Below, piece by piece: positions 1 through 12,100 of a DNA stretch of 64,000 bases; position 1 is the stretch's first letter; every line of letters starts with the position of its first letter. The translations under genes were made by a program, and so were the position numbers. Below the pieces are notes generated by a model. That model was not told the DNA's origin, did no database searches, and was given only the letters and a program-made list of their open reading frames with translations. The stretch covers positions 700,221 to 764,220 of the forward strand of contig QEOQ01000688.1 of assembly GCA_010279815.1 (NCBI GenBank), written 5' to 3'. This DNA comes from Brachionus plicatilis. Taxonomy: Eukaryota; Rotifera; Eurotatoria; Ploima; Brachionidae.

Positions 1-769
1 TTCTGGGGGAGATATTTTTATCGAAGTCTTACAAGAGAACTATTTGAATCCTCTTCTTTCATTTTGTTTAAAGTTTTTAAAGTAAAATGTAGTTTCAATT
101 TTTTGAGTAATTTAAAATTTGCATTTTTCAATTTGAATGCTTTTGCAATTTACAGTGCTTTTATTTTACATGGCTTTTTATACAATTTGTGTAATTTTAC
201 GAAAAATTACGTAAATTTTGGTAATTTTTTGCAAAAATTTAATAGTTTTAGTAAGAAATGGAAAGAAACACAATTCACATTTTAAATTTTAAATCAATAA
301 TTCTTTAAAAATTAGATATTGATGTAATTTTACATAATCTTACACTTTCTTACTCTTAAATTATAAGCTTAAATGTTGGATTCTTCAACATTGATCTCTT
401 GAAAACAAAGCAATTTATTAAATTTGAATGACATCCTTTGTACGACCAATATACTGATTCTGCAAATCTGAGCAATAAATCTGCAAAATTTAGACAATTG
501 TGAATTTATTAAGGGAATATTTTATTTTTCTATTTATTGTGTTTTTTTTCTCCAAAAAAAATTTAAATTTATTAAATATATTTACCTGCATAAAATAAAA
601 TGTTTAACATTTAAAAAATTTTTCAAAATCGAAAATATTTTTAAATATTAAAAGTCACTAATGCTCTAGTAAACATTTAAAAAATGATTGAATTCGAAAG
701 TTATAAAGAATTTTAAATTTGATTTTGATCAAATTGATGTTATCAAAAGATGCCTAAAGAAGGTACAGT

Positions 770-877
770 CAGAGTTTTTTAAAAGTTCCAAATTAGAGTA
801 AAAGGCCAGAATTTAAATTATTTTTTTTAAGTCCGGACTTGGACTTGATTTAAGACTTGTGACTTTAATCAACTCTG
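770..877. mobile_element. hAT-type MITE, CAGAGTTG family
   Basis: A 108-bp element starts CAGAGTTTTTTAAAAG and ends AATCAACTCTG. It is flanked by GGTACAGT (762-769) and GGTAAAGT (878-885), an 8-bp target duplication with one mismatch. The interior carries the AAGTCCGGACTTGGACTTG-type sequence shared with the copies at 37025, 38247 and 57503. No coding capacity. Confidence 0.75.
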
Positions 878-1403
878 GGTAAAGTTAAAAAAAGTTAAAT
901 GGCAATTTAATTTTATAAAATTTAGTTAATAAAATTATTTAGTTAATTTAGACACACCCTTTTTTAAAAATAATAATATACGCTAGAGTGTAGAAAATTG
1001 TATTCTCTTTCAGAATATATATAATTTAAAAAGTATTTCAATTTTATCATTGAATACCTGGGTCTGAAAGAACTACAACTTTTTAGTTATCTTAGTTATA
1101 AAGGGTTAGTTATCTTAAGACACTTAGACATAAAAAAATAAATGATAAATGATAAATTGAATTTATTTACTAAATAATTTTTTTTACAAAACATAAACGT
1201 TTTCTGTTTATTAGTATATTTTTTGATGAAAAAAATTTACTTTAATTTTTTAATAACATATTATAAATCCAACACAATTTTAAGTGATGGCACAGAGAAT
1301 GTATCAGTTGTAACAATTTACAGAACATGTTTTGATCCGTCAGAACTTAAGCCTTGACATTGTTAATATTTTTTTTTGTACTAAAATTCGCAAAAAAATG
1401 AAA

Positions 1404-1566
1404 ATAATTTTACATTTTTACATTTTCATATTTTTAGATTTTTTGTGTGTAATATTTCAGAAAATAAAAAAAAACTCTACGAAATTATTTAGTTACCAAA
1501 ATTAAAAATAAAAATTTTGTGTAAAATTTCAGAAAAAATCTAAAAAATATGAAAATGTAAAAATGT
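1404..1566. repeat. Short foldback repeat
   Basis: The left arm (about 1414-1446, reading acatttttacattttcatat) is repeated inverted at about 1523-1562, with a spacer of roughly 75 bp. The arm resembles that of the larger foldback at 60047-60362. No target duplication could be identified. Confidence 0.5.
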
Positions 1567-2832
1567 AAAATTTTCTACATTTTGCCTAAAATTCACAATG
1601 CCGTTTATTTGAATCGAGCCCTAACTTTTCTTATTAAAAAATAGTGATCAAATTTCAAATTGAATGTGTTAAAATGAGAAAAATTAAAGAAAATGTCGAT
1701 ATAAAACAAATAAAAAAAAATAAAAAAAATATTGATCAAAATAGATTAATTAAACTAAGAAAGGAAATTGAGATTAAATTTTTGTATGGTTCGGCATAGA
1801 AAGAAAGAAGAATCAAAAAAAATAAATATTGGAAAAATTTAATATGTACATGATTAAAAGAATGTATATGTCACTGTCAATTTGTTAAAATGACTTAGAA
1901 AGTAATGATGATTTCCTAAGATTATTTTTTGACTATGCATTTTATAGAATTATTTGTCACTATTAAGACGGAATTTTCAATTTTTTGTCAAATAATTGTA
2001 ATTGAAAAATTTTAGATAATTTTTTTTTCCTAAGGGTAAAAAAATGTTTTTAGTAGTTTTAAAAATAAATTAAAAAAATAAGTTCATTACAAATTCAATT
2101 AGTCACAATTTTAATATTAAAAAAATCTTTCCGTGATTTTCCAAACCAAACAACTAACCAACGAGCTTTTAAGGCTCTTAAATAACCTTTGAGATGTATA
2201 AATCAATCGTGCAGACTTTTGAGAAATTGCTTTATTTTATTTATCCTGTTTATCCATTCATATTTAATCCTTGACTTTTGTCTATGACAAAAAAGGATGA
2301 AAAATTTGATAAAAATGTTATAAAATATCAAATATAACTTTTTTTTTTTTCAAAAAATTGACCGTGTCTTATATTTTGTTTTGTGAAATTTACTGCAAAA
2401 GAACTAAATAAAATGGAAAAAATCATAAAGTTTTTTATGAAATTTGTTCTTTTCTTTTCTGTACTTTTAATTTTAATTTTTATTTATTAAGAAAAAAATT
2501 AAAAATTCAGTTATCAGTAAAACCTTGAAAATTGATGTTATTTTATTACGATTTAATTTGAACTCAAAAACATTATCTGTAATATAAAAATATTAAATAT
2601 TAAAGAAATTGGGGTATATTCAAAATTTTGAGCATATCTATAATTAGAAAATAAGCATTTTTAAACAAATAATTTTATCAATAATAACTGAATGTGAAAA
2701 AAGTTTTCCAAACGACTTGTTTATGACTAATTTGAATAAAAATTAAAAAAAAAATTAAGCAATTTTTTAAATATGTTTAGGTATGTTAGTATTAGACTTT
2801 ATAATCATCAAAAATTATATTTGTTTAAACAG

Positions 2833-2882
2833 CTAGGGTACCGAGTTCCGAAGAGTTTCGTTTCCTACAGATCCAACCTGAT
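2833..2882 (+). other. Possible 50-nt micro-exon
   Basis: A GC-richer 50-base patch lies between an acceptor-like AAACAG (2827-2832) and a donor-like GTAGCT (2883). In frame 0 it reads 16 codons without a stop (beginning LGYRVPKSF) and leaves two bases over. That phase does not fit the best acceptor of the 8729 exon, but would fit the alternative acceptor at 8744. No homology is recognised, so this remains only a candidate. Confidence 0.2.
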
Positions 2883-5166
2883 GTAGCTCTTTCTTATTTA
2901 AACTAAATGAATTTTTTTATTTTTTATCATTTTTTTTAGTAGAAAATTAGTGGAAATTTTTTATCTAAAGATAAAAATCAAGCTATAAATGAATTTAATT
3001 TCCGATTGAAAGTAAATGTGTTTTAATTCAATGCAAAAATTTACTGATTTAAATAAAGCTTTACACATTTAGTATGTTATACAAATAATTGAGAAAATTA
3101 TTCTAAATTTTTGTTAAACGGAATGAAAACATCTTTATTTTGTTAAAACATTTCTTTAAAAGCATCAGAGATTGTTTAAGTAAATGTTTTATTTTTATTT
3201 GAGAGGTGCTATTATATAAGATACAAAATGATAAAAGATCGATTTTTTTGAATAAATATAATATCGTAAGTAGAATTAAGTAAAGTCTAAGAGATTTATA
3301 CTGTTTGACAAGTAAAAATTGAAATCTATTTTAAAACATGTGTATTTTACTGACATATATCAAGCTTTATCCATCTTTAGCTAATTAATTATTTTTCGAA
3401 ATAATTTCAAATTAGTTTTTCTATTTTTATTTTATTTTATTTATAATTTTTTGTTTTTAAATTCGATCACCAAAAAAATATTCAAAATCTTTTGATAAAG
3501 GAAATATATAAGAGATTATCAAACAAGAATCAAATTACAGCAATTATTATATAAAATTAAAAAGTTTATTTACGGTAAATAAATTCATTTTAATTTTATT
3601 TTAATTTACTATGTAACTATTATTTAACTCTTTGATGTCTTATTAAATATTAATTTAATGACACTAAATCTAAAGAAGCCTGATTCTGACTTTAATTCAT
3701 CTCTTCTCTCATTTATTAAGCAATTGATTTTTAGTTTTGTAAAGGAGCAATTTTCAAGCTTAGTGGTATTCACTTGTATTTATAATTTTATCTTGATTTT
3801 CTATAGAAAGTTCAATTAGTTCAATAAACTTATGAAAAGTCTTGTGAAACTTATTTAGAATTAGAATGAATTATTTCTGTAATTAGGGAGACCAACTCTT
3901 TGAATGAAAGGAATAATGCAGTTTTCAGTGTTGGACATGGTTTGCTCTATAGAAAGAACATGCAATAAATAAAATCATTTTCAGCTTCAATAAATTCATA
4001 GAAATCCTATTTTTTATTCTATAAATAAAATTTGATTAAATTTATGATTTAATTTAAAAAAATAATTCATCGGATTTGAGTAACAGCTAGTTTAAAAAAT
4101 GATGAAATGAAGAATAAAAAATGGCTCTGTTTATTTCAGAAAACCATACAAAACTTTTGAAAATCCCTTTATTTTAAGTTTACAAAATTATTTTATTTAT
4201 AGTATATTTTTTATTGCTTTTTAGCAACAAAAAAGCTGTTAGATTAAGTTAATTTTTTTTTTAAATTAAAAATTTACTTTTAAAAGTCTGTTAACAAAAT
4301 TTTTGGCAGCTTTTGAAATAATATCTTAAAATTTAATCTTTTGTCCCACAAAAAAATCTATGACAAGAAAAAAAAGACGATTAAAAAAAAAAAAAACAAG
4401 AAAAAAGAAATCGCTTTTTAAATTACTAATTTTTATTTAATTAAAAATTTTTGTTTATAAATTTAAATTGAAATAAAATAATTAAACAAAAAATTTTAAA
4501 AAAAGTTCGAATTTTTAATCATTTATAAAAACCCTAAATAAAATAGTAGCTAAAAAAATAGATAAAGAACAGATCAAAAAGGCTAAATCTTTTAAAATTT
4601 TAGTTGAGAAAAAAATTTGATGCCAAATTATTCAGAACATTTATTATTATAAAAAGCAAGAATTTAAACTAATATTTTTAAAAGTTGTTTTACCATTTTT
4701 AAATGAAAAATTTTTTATTTTTATTTTTATTAGCCTATTTTTTGTTCAAATAATGTGAAAAATTAATTTCTCATCGGCATTGTTCGAGTCATTTTTAATT
4801 TCCTCCAGGATTAAATGATAAATAAAATTGATCTCACTTTCTAATCAAAAAAAAAACACCTCAAAAAAATACTAAGATAAATTGCCAAATCTCTAAAGCT
4901 TTTGTATCAAGAAAAAGTTCAACTGGATTAAAGATTCTAGCTTGATTTTTTTGAATGATAATTTATCTTTCATCGATCCTTATTTCTTGGTCACAATTTG
5001 CTCAAAATTGGTCGAGTTTACTTGGCATAATAGACTCGATTTGCTCTGATCTAAGACAAGACTCTTGAAAATCAGGTCAATAGATTTTGGAATCAGTTCC
5101 GATGTCACAAATCGATTTTGTTCCTAATCAAAATTATATCTAGTGCTAGTTTTAGTCAAATACATC

Positions 5167-5291
5167 ATGCAATCTCGTGTTTCGTCTCACCGTTCAAAGG
5201 ATATTAGACGCTGGACAAAGAACCTTTTCAAATTTCTACAACAAAGAAAGGATTTAAATATTTCAATTGAATTAAATTTCAAGCTAAGAAA
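5167..5291 (+). CDS. Putative alternative first coding exon of the RhoGAP gene
   Basis: An ATG at 5167 opens 41 codons (beginning MQSRVSSHRSKDIRRW) with clearly lower AT content than the surroundings. It runs directly into a consensus donor GTGAGT at 5292. The predicted peptide is basic (RRW, QQRK) and has no recognised domain. It leaves two bases after the last full codon. That does not match the acceptor at 8728 (which needs one base) but does match a second AG at 8743-8744, 16 nt further on. I infer an alternative promoter/first exon giving a RhoGAP isoform without the PDZ region. An unrelated small gene or chance frame is the alternative. Confidence 0.35.
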
Positions 5292-8200
5292 GTGAGTATT
5301 TCACTTGTAAGTTAGAGAGAGAAAAAAATAGTATGAATTTAAAGTTCGACAAATCTTTGGAATTAATGACAAATTTAGGTTATTATACGCGCTTGGCAAA
5401 AAATCAAAATAAAAAACAAAGCTTAGCAAGATTCGAAATAGTTGCCAAGTAGTTTGTAATTCTAAGATCAAATTTTATTTTTGAATATTAAAGTTTATTT
5501 ATTTCAGCCTAATAAAAGCATTATTTGCATTGAAGCCCATAAATTGATTGCATTAATAGATCGATATATTGCCATGACTTTGATCAAAATGTTAAGTTTT
5601 TTACAGTGCCATTTTTATTGTTCCATGAAACATTAACAAGATAAAAGATGCTTTTTTGTGGCAAACTCTTATCTGCCATAGATATCTAAATGTTAATTCT
5701 TATTTGAAGTTTTTATCCAAAAGGGCTCACTCTACCACATTTTGTTGACTCCTTACGCAATCCTGATCCAATAATTTATGGAAGCTCGAGTTCTGATAAA
5801 TTAAATATTGTGTACTGTGTTTATTTTGTATTTTCCTTTTGAGTTTGGATGAAAATTTGATGTTTTAAATAAGGCAATTTGGCATGGTTCGAATCAAGAT
5901 TTTCTATTTAAAACAAAAAGTTGGTGTTTATTTTCCTATGCTTTTCTCTTAATTGCTTACATTGGTGTACCATTACACAAAACTTTTGTTTTAGCATAAC
6001 ATTTATTTTAATGATAATTTATTCACTTTGATGCAAAAAATAAGCATTCAAAGTAGAGATAATTCTTGATCTTGTTTACCAAAAGAGAGTTTTTTTACTA
6101 TGCTTTTAGTTGCCATAAAAATGGACTAAAACGAAAATGAATTTTTTTTAGGACTCAAAATTAGCTCAATTATTTATTTAAATAAATTTTTAATTTGGAA
6201 TTTTTTCATTAATTTTATACGATTTTAATTTGGAATACAAATAATTTTATAATCCATCCTTGGTTACTAGATAAACGGCTCTGGTTAGATACCTTAGAAA
6301 ACAAGCAAAAATTGCTAATATCCTTTTAGTGAAAAATCGAATAAATAATAATTTTTGTTTTTTTAATAAAAAAATTGTGCAATTTTTTTCTAGGAATCTT
6401 TTGAAAAGCTTTTTTTTAGCCTCCATTTTTTTTATTGGAAAAAAAAATCTAATTTAAGTCATAAAAAAACTAATGATTTATGTTTAGATAAAATCAAGAT
6501 TTAGAATTATTAAGAGGAAACATTAAAAAAGTTTTTCGATTTAAAACGATGTTTTAAAAAAACATTTGTCATTTTAATTTTATCACTCATCAGGCTTAGT
6601 TTTTTTTTAGAAATTTTATTTAAATTTTGAATTTAATAACTTAATGAATTTTGAAAAGAAATTTCTCACAGATATTTTCATAATTGAAAAAAATTATTTT
6701 AGTATTTTTATTATCAACAATAAATTTAATGTTATAGTTTTATTTGTCATTAGAGAATTTGCCATTTATTTTATAAGATACATTTTATTTAGAATAGCTC
6801 ATTTAATTTAAAGTAGGACTAGCTAAAATGTACAATTTTTTTCCAGCCTTGAATACAAAAAAATTTGCCCCATATGACTAAATAAAACATTTTTCATCAT
6901 GTCTTTTAAATAGGTCTCTGTTCGATATCTTTAGAAAAATAGCCCCAGAAAAAAACAGCTAGTTTCATTTTAATTAAGACCTCAAACTTAATATTTTTCA
7001 TGTAAATAATAAATCATTGTATGGCAAAAAAATATTAATCTTTTTTTAAGTTGTTTGCACTAAAAAATTTATGATCTTATCAAGATTTATTTACTATTTT
7101 GGGACATAAAAACATTATACAATTAGTAATAAGTGTCGAAATCTGACAAGTAGTATTTAATTCATATTAGAAATAGTTATCATAAATAAATGAGTTATTT
7201 GAAGACCTAAGGGCAAATTTAGATAATTGAGGGTATAAGTAAAATTTAGTTTTTGGCTCAAAAATCTCAAGGCTAGTGAAAAAATTTAACTTCAGGTCAG
7301 AAAATAATTTAAATCCAAAATCTCTTTTTAATTAATTTAAATTTATTCGCCAAATTTAAAAATCATATTTTTCATAATTATTTATTTTTAACTTTGAATT
7401 TTATTTTAATCTTAAATAAATAAATAAATTATCTATAGACAATAAAAAGTGAAGTCAATTTGGTAATAATATTTTTAAATGGTCAATTTTCGCTTTTCAA
7501 ATAAAATCAATCCAGTCAAATGTGCGACCAATTGTGTCCAATTTTACTGACCAGATACAAAAAAAATTCACAAAAATTTTTGAAAAAATTTATTTTTGAT
7601 TAATTTAATCCAAAATTTGTGATTTTTTTTCAAAATCTATTGAACGAAAAGCCTCTCGTCAACGTTAACTTTTTCAATTAATTTCTAGTGCACGTAAAAC
7701 AAATCAATGGCCACAATTAAAAAAACCGAGTTGAAACAACTCAATTAAATTTGACCCAAGTCAAAGCATAAACAAGTCTAGCGCCCGCTATTTACTTTAA
7801 TTACTTTTGGACATTTGATTTTAAAACTGGAATTTCTTTACAACTAAAATAGCTTAATTATTTTGTTTTTGGACATAAAATACCGATTTGGTCGAGCTTT
7901 TTTTAAGAGTCGATACAATACAAATTTCAATTGACCTCATATCGATTTGAGCAAATAAACTATCAATTATACATTGTTTCATGCAAATATTTGAAATATT
8001 TTCTTAGCTGAGATGTTTGCTTAACAGTTTTGGGACTTATTAAAAGCTCGACTAAATTATCTTTTGCAAAGCTTTAGTGGAGATTCTGGGATGAAATTTT
8101 GTGTACCACTGGGCATATTTGGGTTTAGCACAGACCACTTTTAAATTATTCAAGGATTCTTTAAAATTTAAAAAAAAAACACTTCAAATATTCTAAAAAT

Positions 8201-8728
8201 TTGAACAATAAATTGTTTTTATCAAGTGTTTTGTCTAAATTTCCTATGTAATGCGCAAAATTTGGCTCAGCTATCAAAAATGAGTTTTAAATTTTGCGGA
8301 TTTTCAAAAAAGACAAGTATTTTTTTAAATTTATTTTGAACATTTTAGAGCACCTTAAAAAGCAAAGTTCTGGGTTCTGAAAAAATTTTTTTTGGCTTGG
8401 CAAAAAATTTGACAGAAAAGATTTTGACTATTTGTTTAGACCGATAAGTCTCTAATTGCATAAATATTTGTAACTAGAGATCTAGCAATTTAAATTTAAC
8501 TTTCCGATTAAATTGTTGGCGCAGATTTGACGCCAAACAAAGCAAAGTCAAACAGATTACAGAAAAAAAATAAAGACCTAAGACAATTTATAATTAAGTA
8601 TGTAAATTTGATATGAAACAAAAATTGTTTTATTTTTTTCTAAATTTAAATACTTAAATCTCGATTTCAAATTTTGCTTTAAAAAATTCACTTTTTTTAA
8701 TGATAAATAATGTTTATTTTTTTTTTAG
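5292..8728. other. Non-coding stretch, probably intronic
   Basis: AT-rich sequence between the putative first exon and the first secure RhoGAP exon. No frame beyond chance length, no obvious transposon ends and no tandem array. It ends in a long polypyrimidine tract and AG acceptor at 8727-8728. Confidence 0.5.
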
Positions 8729-9122
8729 TTCATAATGTAAATAGCCGAAACCCCTATGTCCAAGCTCAATTAAATCCGAGAAAAGGTAGTATGTTTAATA
8801 GACTCGACTCGAGCTCAGTCAGTACACCCATGCCTAATTTTCACGAAGCAACTTCGTCTTTTAATCCTCTTGTTGACAACATGGCGTCACCTAATCATCA
8901 ATTTTATAATGATTCGAACAATTTCAAAATCCAACAACTAATTGCCAAACGTCGTTCAATAACATCGTCGCCAATTAGAAAAAACACGACCAACATCAAG
9001 ACTAGTCATCAAATTCAATCATCTGAGATAAATTCAAATGAAACAGATTTTAGAAAATCAAAAATATTCGAAGGATCTAATTCTTCACAATTACCCAGAC
9101 CCAGTTCCAACAAATCTAAAAA
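8729..9122 (+). CDS. RhoGAP gene exon (disordered N-terminal region)
   Basis: Follows a T-rich tract and AG at 8727-8728 and ends before GTAATT at 9123. It encodes a Ser/Asn-rich segment (NPYVQAQLNPRKGSMF... RRSITSSPIRK) without a domain. Basic plus Ser stretches such as RRSITSSP look like phosphorylation-prone linker. The exon begins at codon position 2 and ends leaving two bases, matching the next exon exactly. Confidence 0.75.
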
Positions 9123-12100
9123 GTAATTTCATTTTTTAAAAATAAATAGATATATTTTTTGTTCTTTAATTTTCTGAAAAAATTCTAATAAATAGATGAT
9201 TGTTATTTAATATTTTAAGATTAAAAATTTTTGCTCTTTGAGAAAAAATTTTATTTTTTTAGTTGCGTTTGGAGATGAGGAATAAAAATGTAGATTGAAT
9301 TGAATTTTAGTACATTATTGTTTTTTATTTCACAAAATATTTTCATATTATTACAAAAAATATTTGGAAATAAAGCAACAAAAAAAGAATTTAGTTCAAA
9401 ATTAAGTTTTGACCAGAATTACGCAAAAGTCAGAAAAAAAAGTCATTTTAAAGTATTTAAAAGTCAAGACATATGACTTCAAATTTTTTTTTTAAAAAAA
9501 AAGTCTCAATATGACTTGAAATTTTTTTTCTGTAAAAAGTCATTTTGAAGACTTTGAAAAAAAAATGGCCGCCTTAATAACTTCATGGAACGGCAAAAGA
9601 CTTATTTTTAAAAAATAATTTTTCAAGTCATCTCAAAAGTCTTTTTTAACATTACATCCCGTACTGCCAGTTAGACAAATATTGTTTTAATTTCATTTTA
9701 CATAATAATTTTATTTGGATGAATTTTATTTTCATTCTCACAATTTAAAATTAAATCTTTAAATTTTAGACTGCACTCATTTTATTCTTATATTTTTATG
9801 ACCATAAAAATGAGGATTTAAATTGGCAACTTGTAGTTCATGATCATGATCACATGATCAAAACTTTATTAATTCAAATTTCAGTAAAATTGTTAAATAA
9901 GCTTTATTTATTTTCTTTTAAATTAAACATCAAATGTTTAATATTTTAGATTGTAAAAAAAACCATTTTTTTTCTGATTGATTTTTTTAAAATCATTATT
10001 TGAAAACTTAAAAGACAAAATTAAAATTCAAATGTAGTTATCCAAATTGTGGCTCAAACGAACGCTTTAAATGACATTTTGATTTTGATTAAAAAAAATA
10101 TTTAAAGCGAAAAAAAGTTAAATTTTGTATTGCAAAATTACAAAATATTGATTAAAATGATAACCTAGTCTAAACCAGGTGCCCTATTTTTTTTTGAATA
10201 TTTCGCACCCAATTTTGTTCGAAAACTTCATAAACACTCACCCAATTTCCCCGATTTTTTTAGTTGTCTGAGGTCCAAAGGCATATTCTAGAATATCCTA
10301 ATATCCTAATTTCATCCTTATGTCCTAAAATTCTGAAAATATTCTCACATATACTTGAACATGTGCTGATTCGAATAGTGGAAATAGGTTAGACCTTAAG
10401 TTAAACTAAGGCCCTTAAAATCGCTGTTTCCGAATTACTGATTCGAGACTTTTTCACCTCATTAGAAGTAATCAAGCTTTAAGAAAATATCTCTTGAAAT
10501 GAAAGAGATATAAATGAAGGAGTCTTTCAGATTTGGCCACCCTATTAACACATAACCCCCATAGACGTCGTTACCATATTTAATTTTTACTTTAGATAAA
10601 GATTAATAAAATTTTTTTCTAGTTGAAGATGATTAAATAAAATCATTTGTTGTTAAAAAATTGAAAAAAAAATATCTTTTTTTTTAAATCTTAGATAATA
10701 TTTTGATTTGAAATTTAAATTTGATCATGAAATTCAGTTTGCTTTTAAATAATTTTTACTTCATTTTCTGGGTAAAAATGATTTTTGTTATACTGTATCT
10801 TGGTTATACTTTGTGGTTAGAGTAATTAAATGAATAATTAATTATTAAAATAGGTAAATTTAAAAATTATATATTAACTATTTTTTAACTTAAATAATTT
10901 CATCTTTCTTTGGATTTTAAAAGCTATTCATCAAAGCAATAAAACATTTTTCCAATTTTTTTGGAATTGTTTACTTTAATAGCCTCTCAAATCAATTTTT
11001 TCTAATAATCTTGAAGCTTCCGGAAAATCAAAAAATTGTACTAATTAAGAATGATGAAATCATTTTTCAATCATTGAAATGAATTCAGTTTAATTTAAAT
11101 TACATTTGAAATTTTATAATTGATATACTGTTAAGTTTTCTAAATTATTGAAATTATAAAAATAAAAAAATCTAATAAAATGACACTAAATCTAAGTATT
11201 GAATGATTTATCACATTTTTTTAAAAAAGAAAATTTTTTTTTCCATTGGAAGACTTAGTCTAATCTACTGTGATAAACAGACGCACAGCCTCAAGGAACT
11301 CATTAAAATTTAATTCATGTCTTTCTTTGAGATAATTCTAGATAATGCCGATTTTTCTAAAATAAATCTTAGTTCATTTAATCTATTAGAGAATCCATTT
11401 ATCTTAATTAATACATTTTTTTAATGACGAAAATAAATTTTTAATTGAAATTTTCTCTAAGTAAATATACATTGTCTAGATTTTTACTGATTCTTTACAG
11501 ATTATTAGACAAATATTAGAGTGAAAGATGCAAATTAATTTTGAAAAAATGGATAAGATTTGTCAATTTTTTCTAATCTTCAATGACAAAATGGTATCAA
11601 GACATGGACTGAATTAATTTTAATACATTTTTTGTCAATAAATCACCTAGTAGAAAAAAAAGTCATAATTAAACGATTTTTTTTAAGTTCTAACAAAAGC
11701 TATACAAGATCATTTGCTTTGAATAGTGATGCTGGTGAAACCACAAGTACTGATTCTGATATAGGCACTAGTCCTAGTGGAATAACACTGGCAAGTCCAC
11801 CGTCTTCTCCGCAACAACCACAGCAATCGCCAGCCAAAAATTATTACACAAACTTTGACCAAAGTAATCGATCAAATTATTCACCAAACATCAACACTCC
11901 ATCTCTAAACTATTCTTCAATAATTCGTCAGCATTCGTACCTAAATGCCGTTCAATTAAACGATTTCAAAATAAACAAATTAATGCAGTCAAGTAAGTGA
12001 AATTTCAGTCTTTATTCAAATGATTCCGTTCTTTATCATTTTGGCTTTTTTTTTATTTTATTATGATAAAAATTCGAAATTGCATAAAACTATTATAAAT

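Larger units (their letters stand above)
1..5166. other. AT-rich non-coding stretch, intergenic or 5' intron
   Basis: No convincing coding region is visible. The 73-codon open frame at 64-285 is low-complexity F/N/L-rich translation of AT-rich DNA. The first 60 bases are less AT-biased and could be the edge of an exon, but I cannot assign it. Recognisable contents are a small hAT-type MITE (770-877), a short foldback (1404-1566) and a GC-richer 50-base patch at 2833-2882 that is listed separately. If the RhoGAP gene has its usual PDZ-encoding 5' exons, this stretch may be one of its introns. Confidence 0.5.

Noticed and set aside
64..285. 73-codon open frame near the window start
   Set aside because: Low-complexity Phe/Asn/Leu translation of AT-rich DNA without splice context or homology.
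5888..5900. GGTTCGAATCA resembling a tRNA B box
   Set aside because: No A box or cloverleaf can be formed around it.
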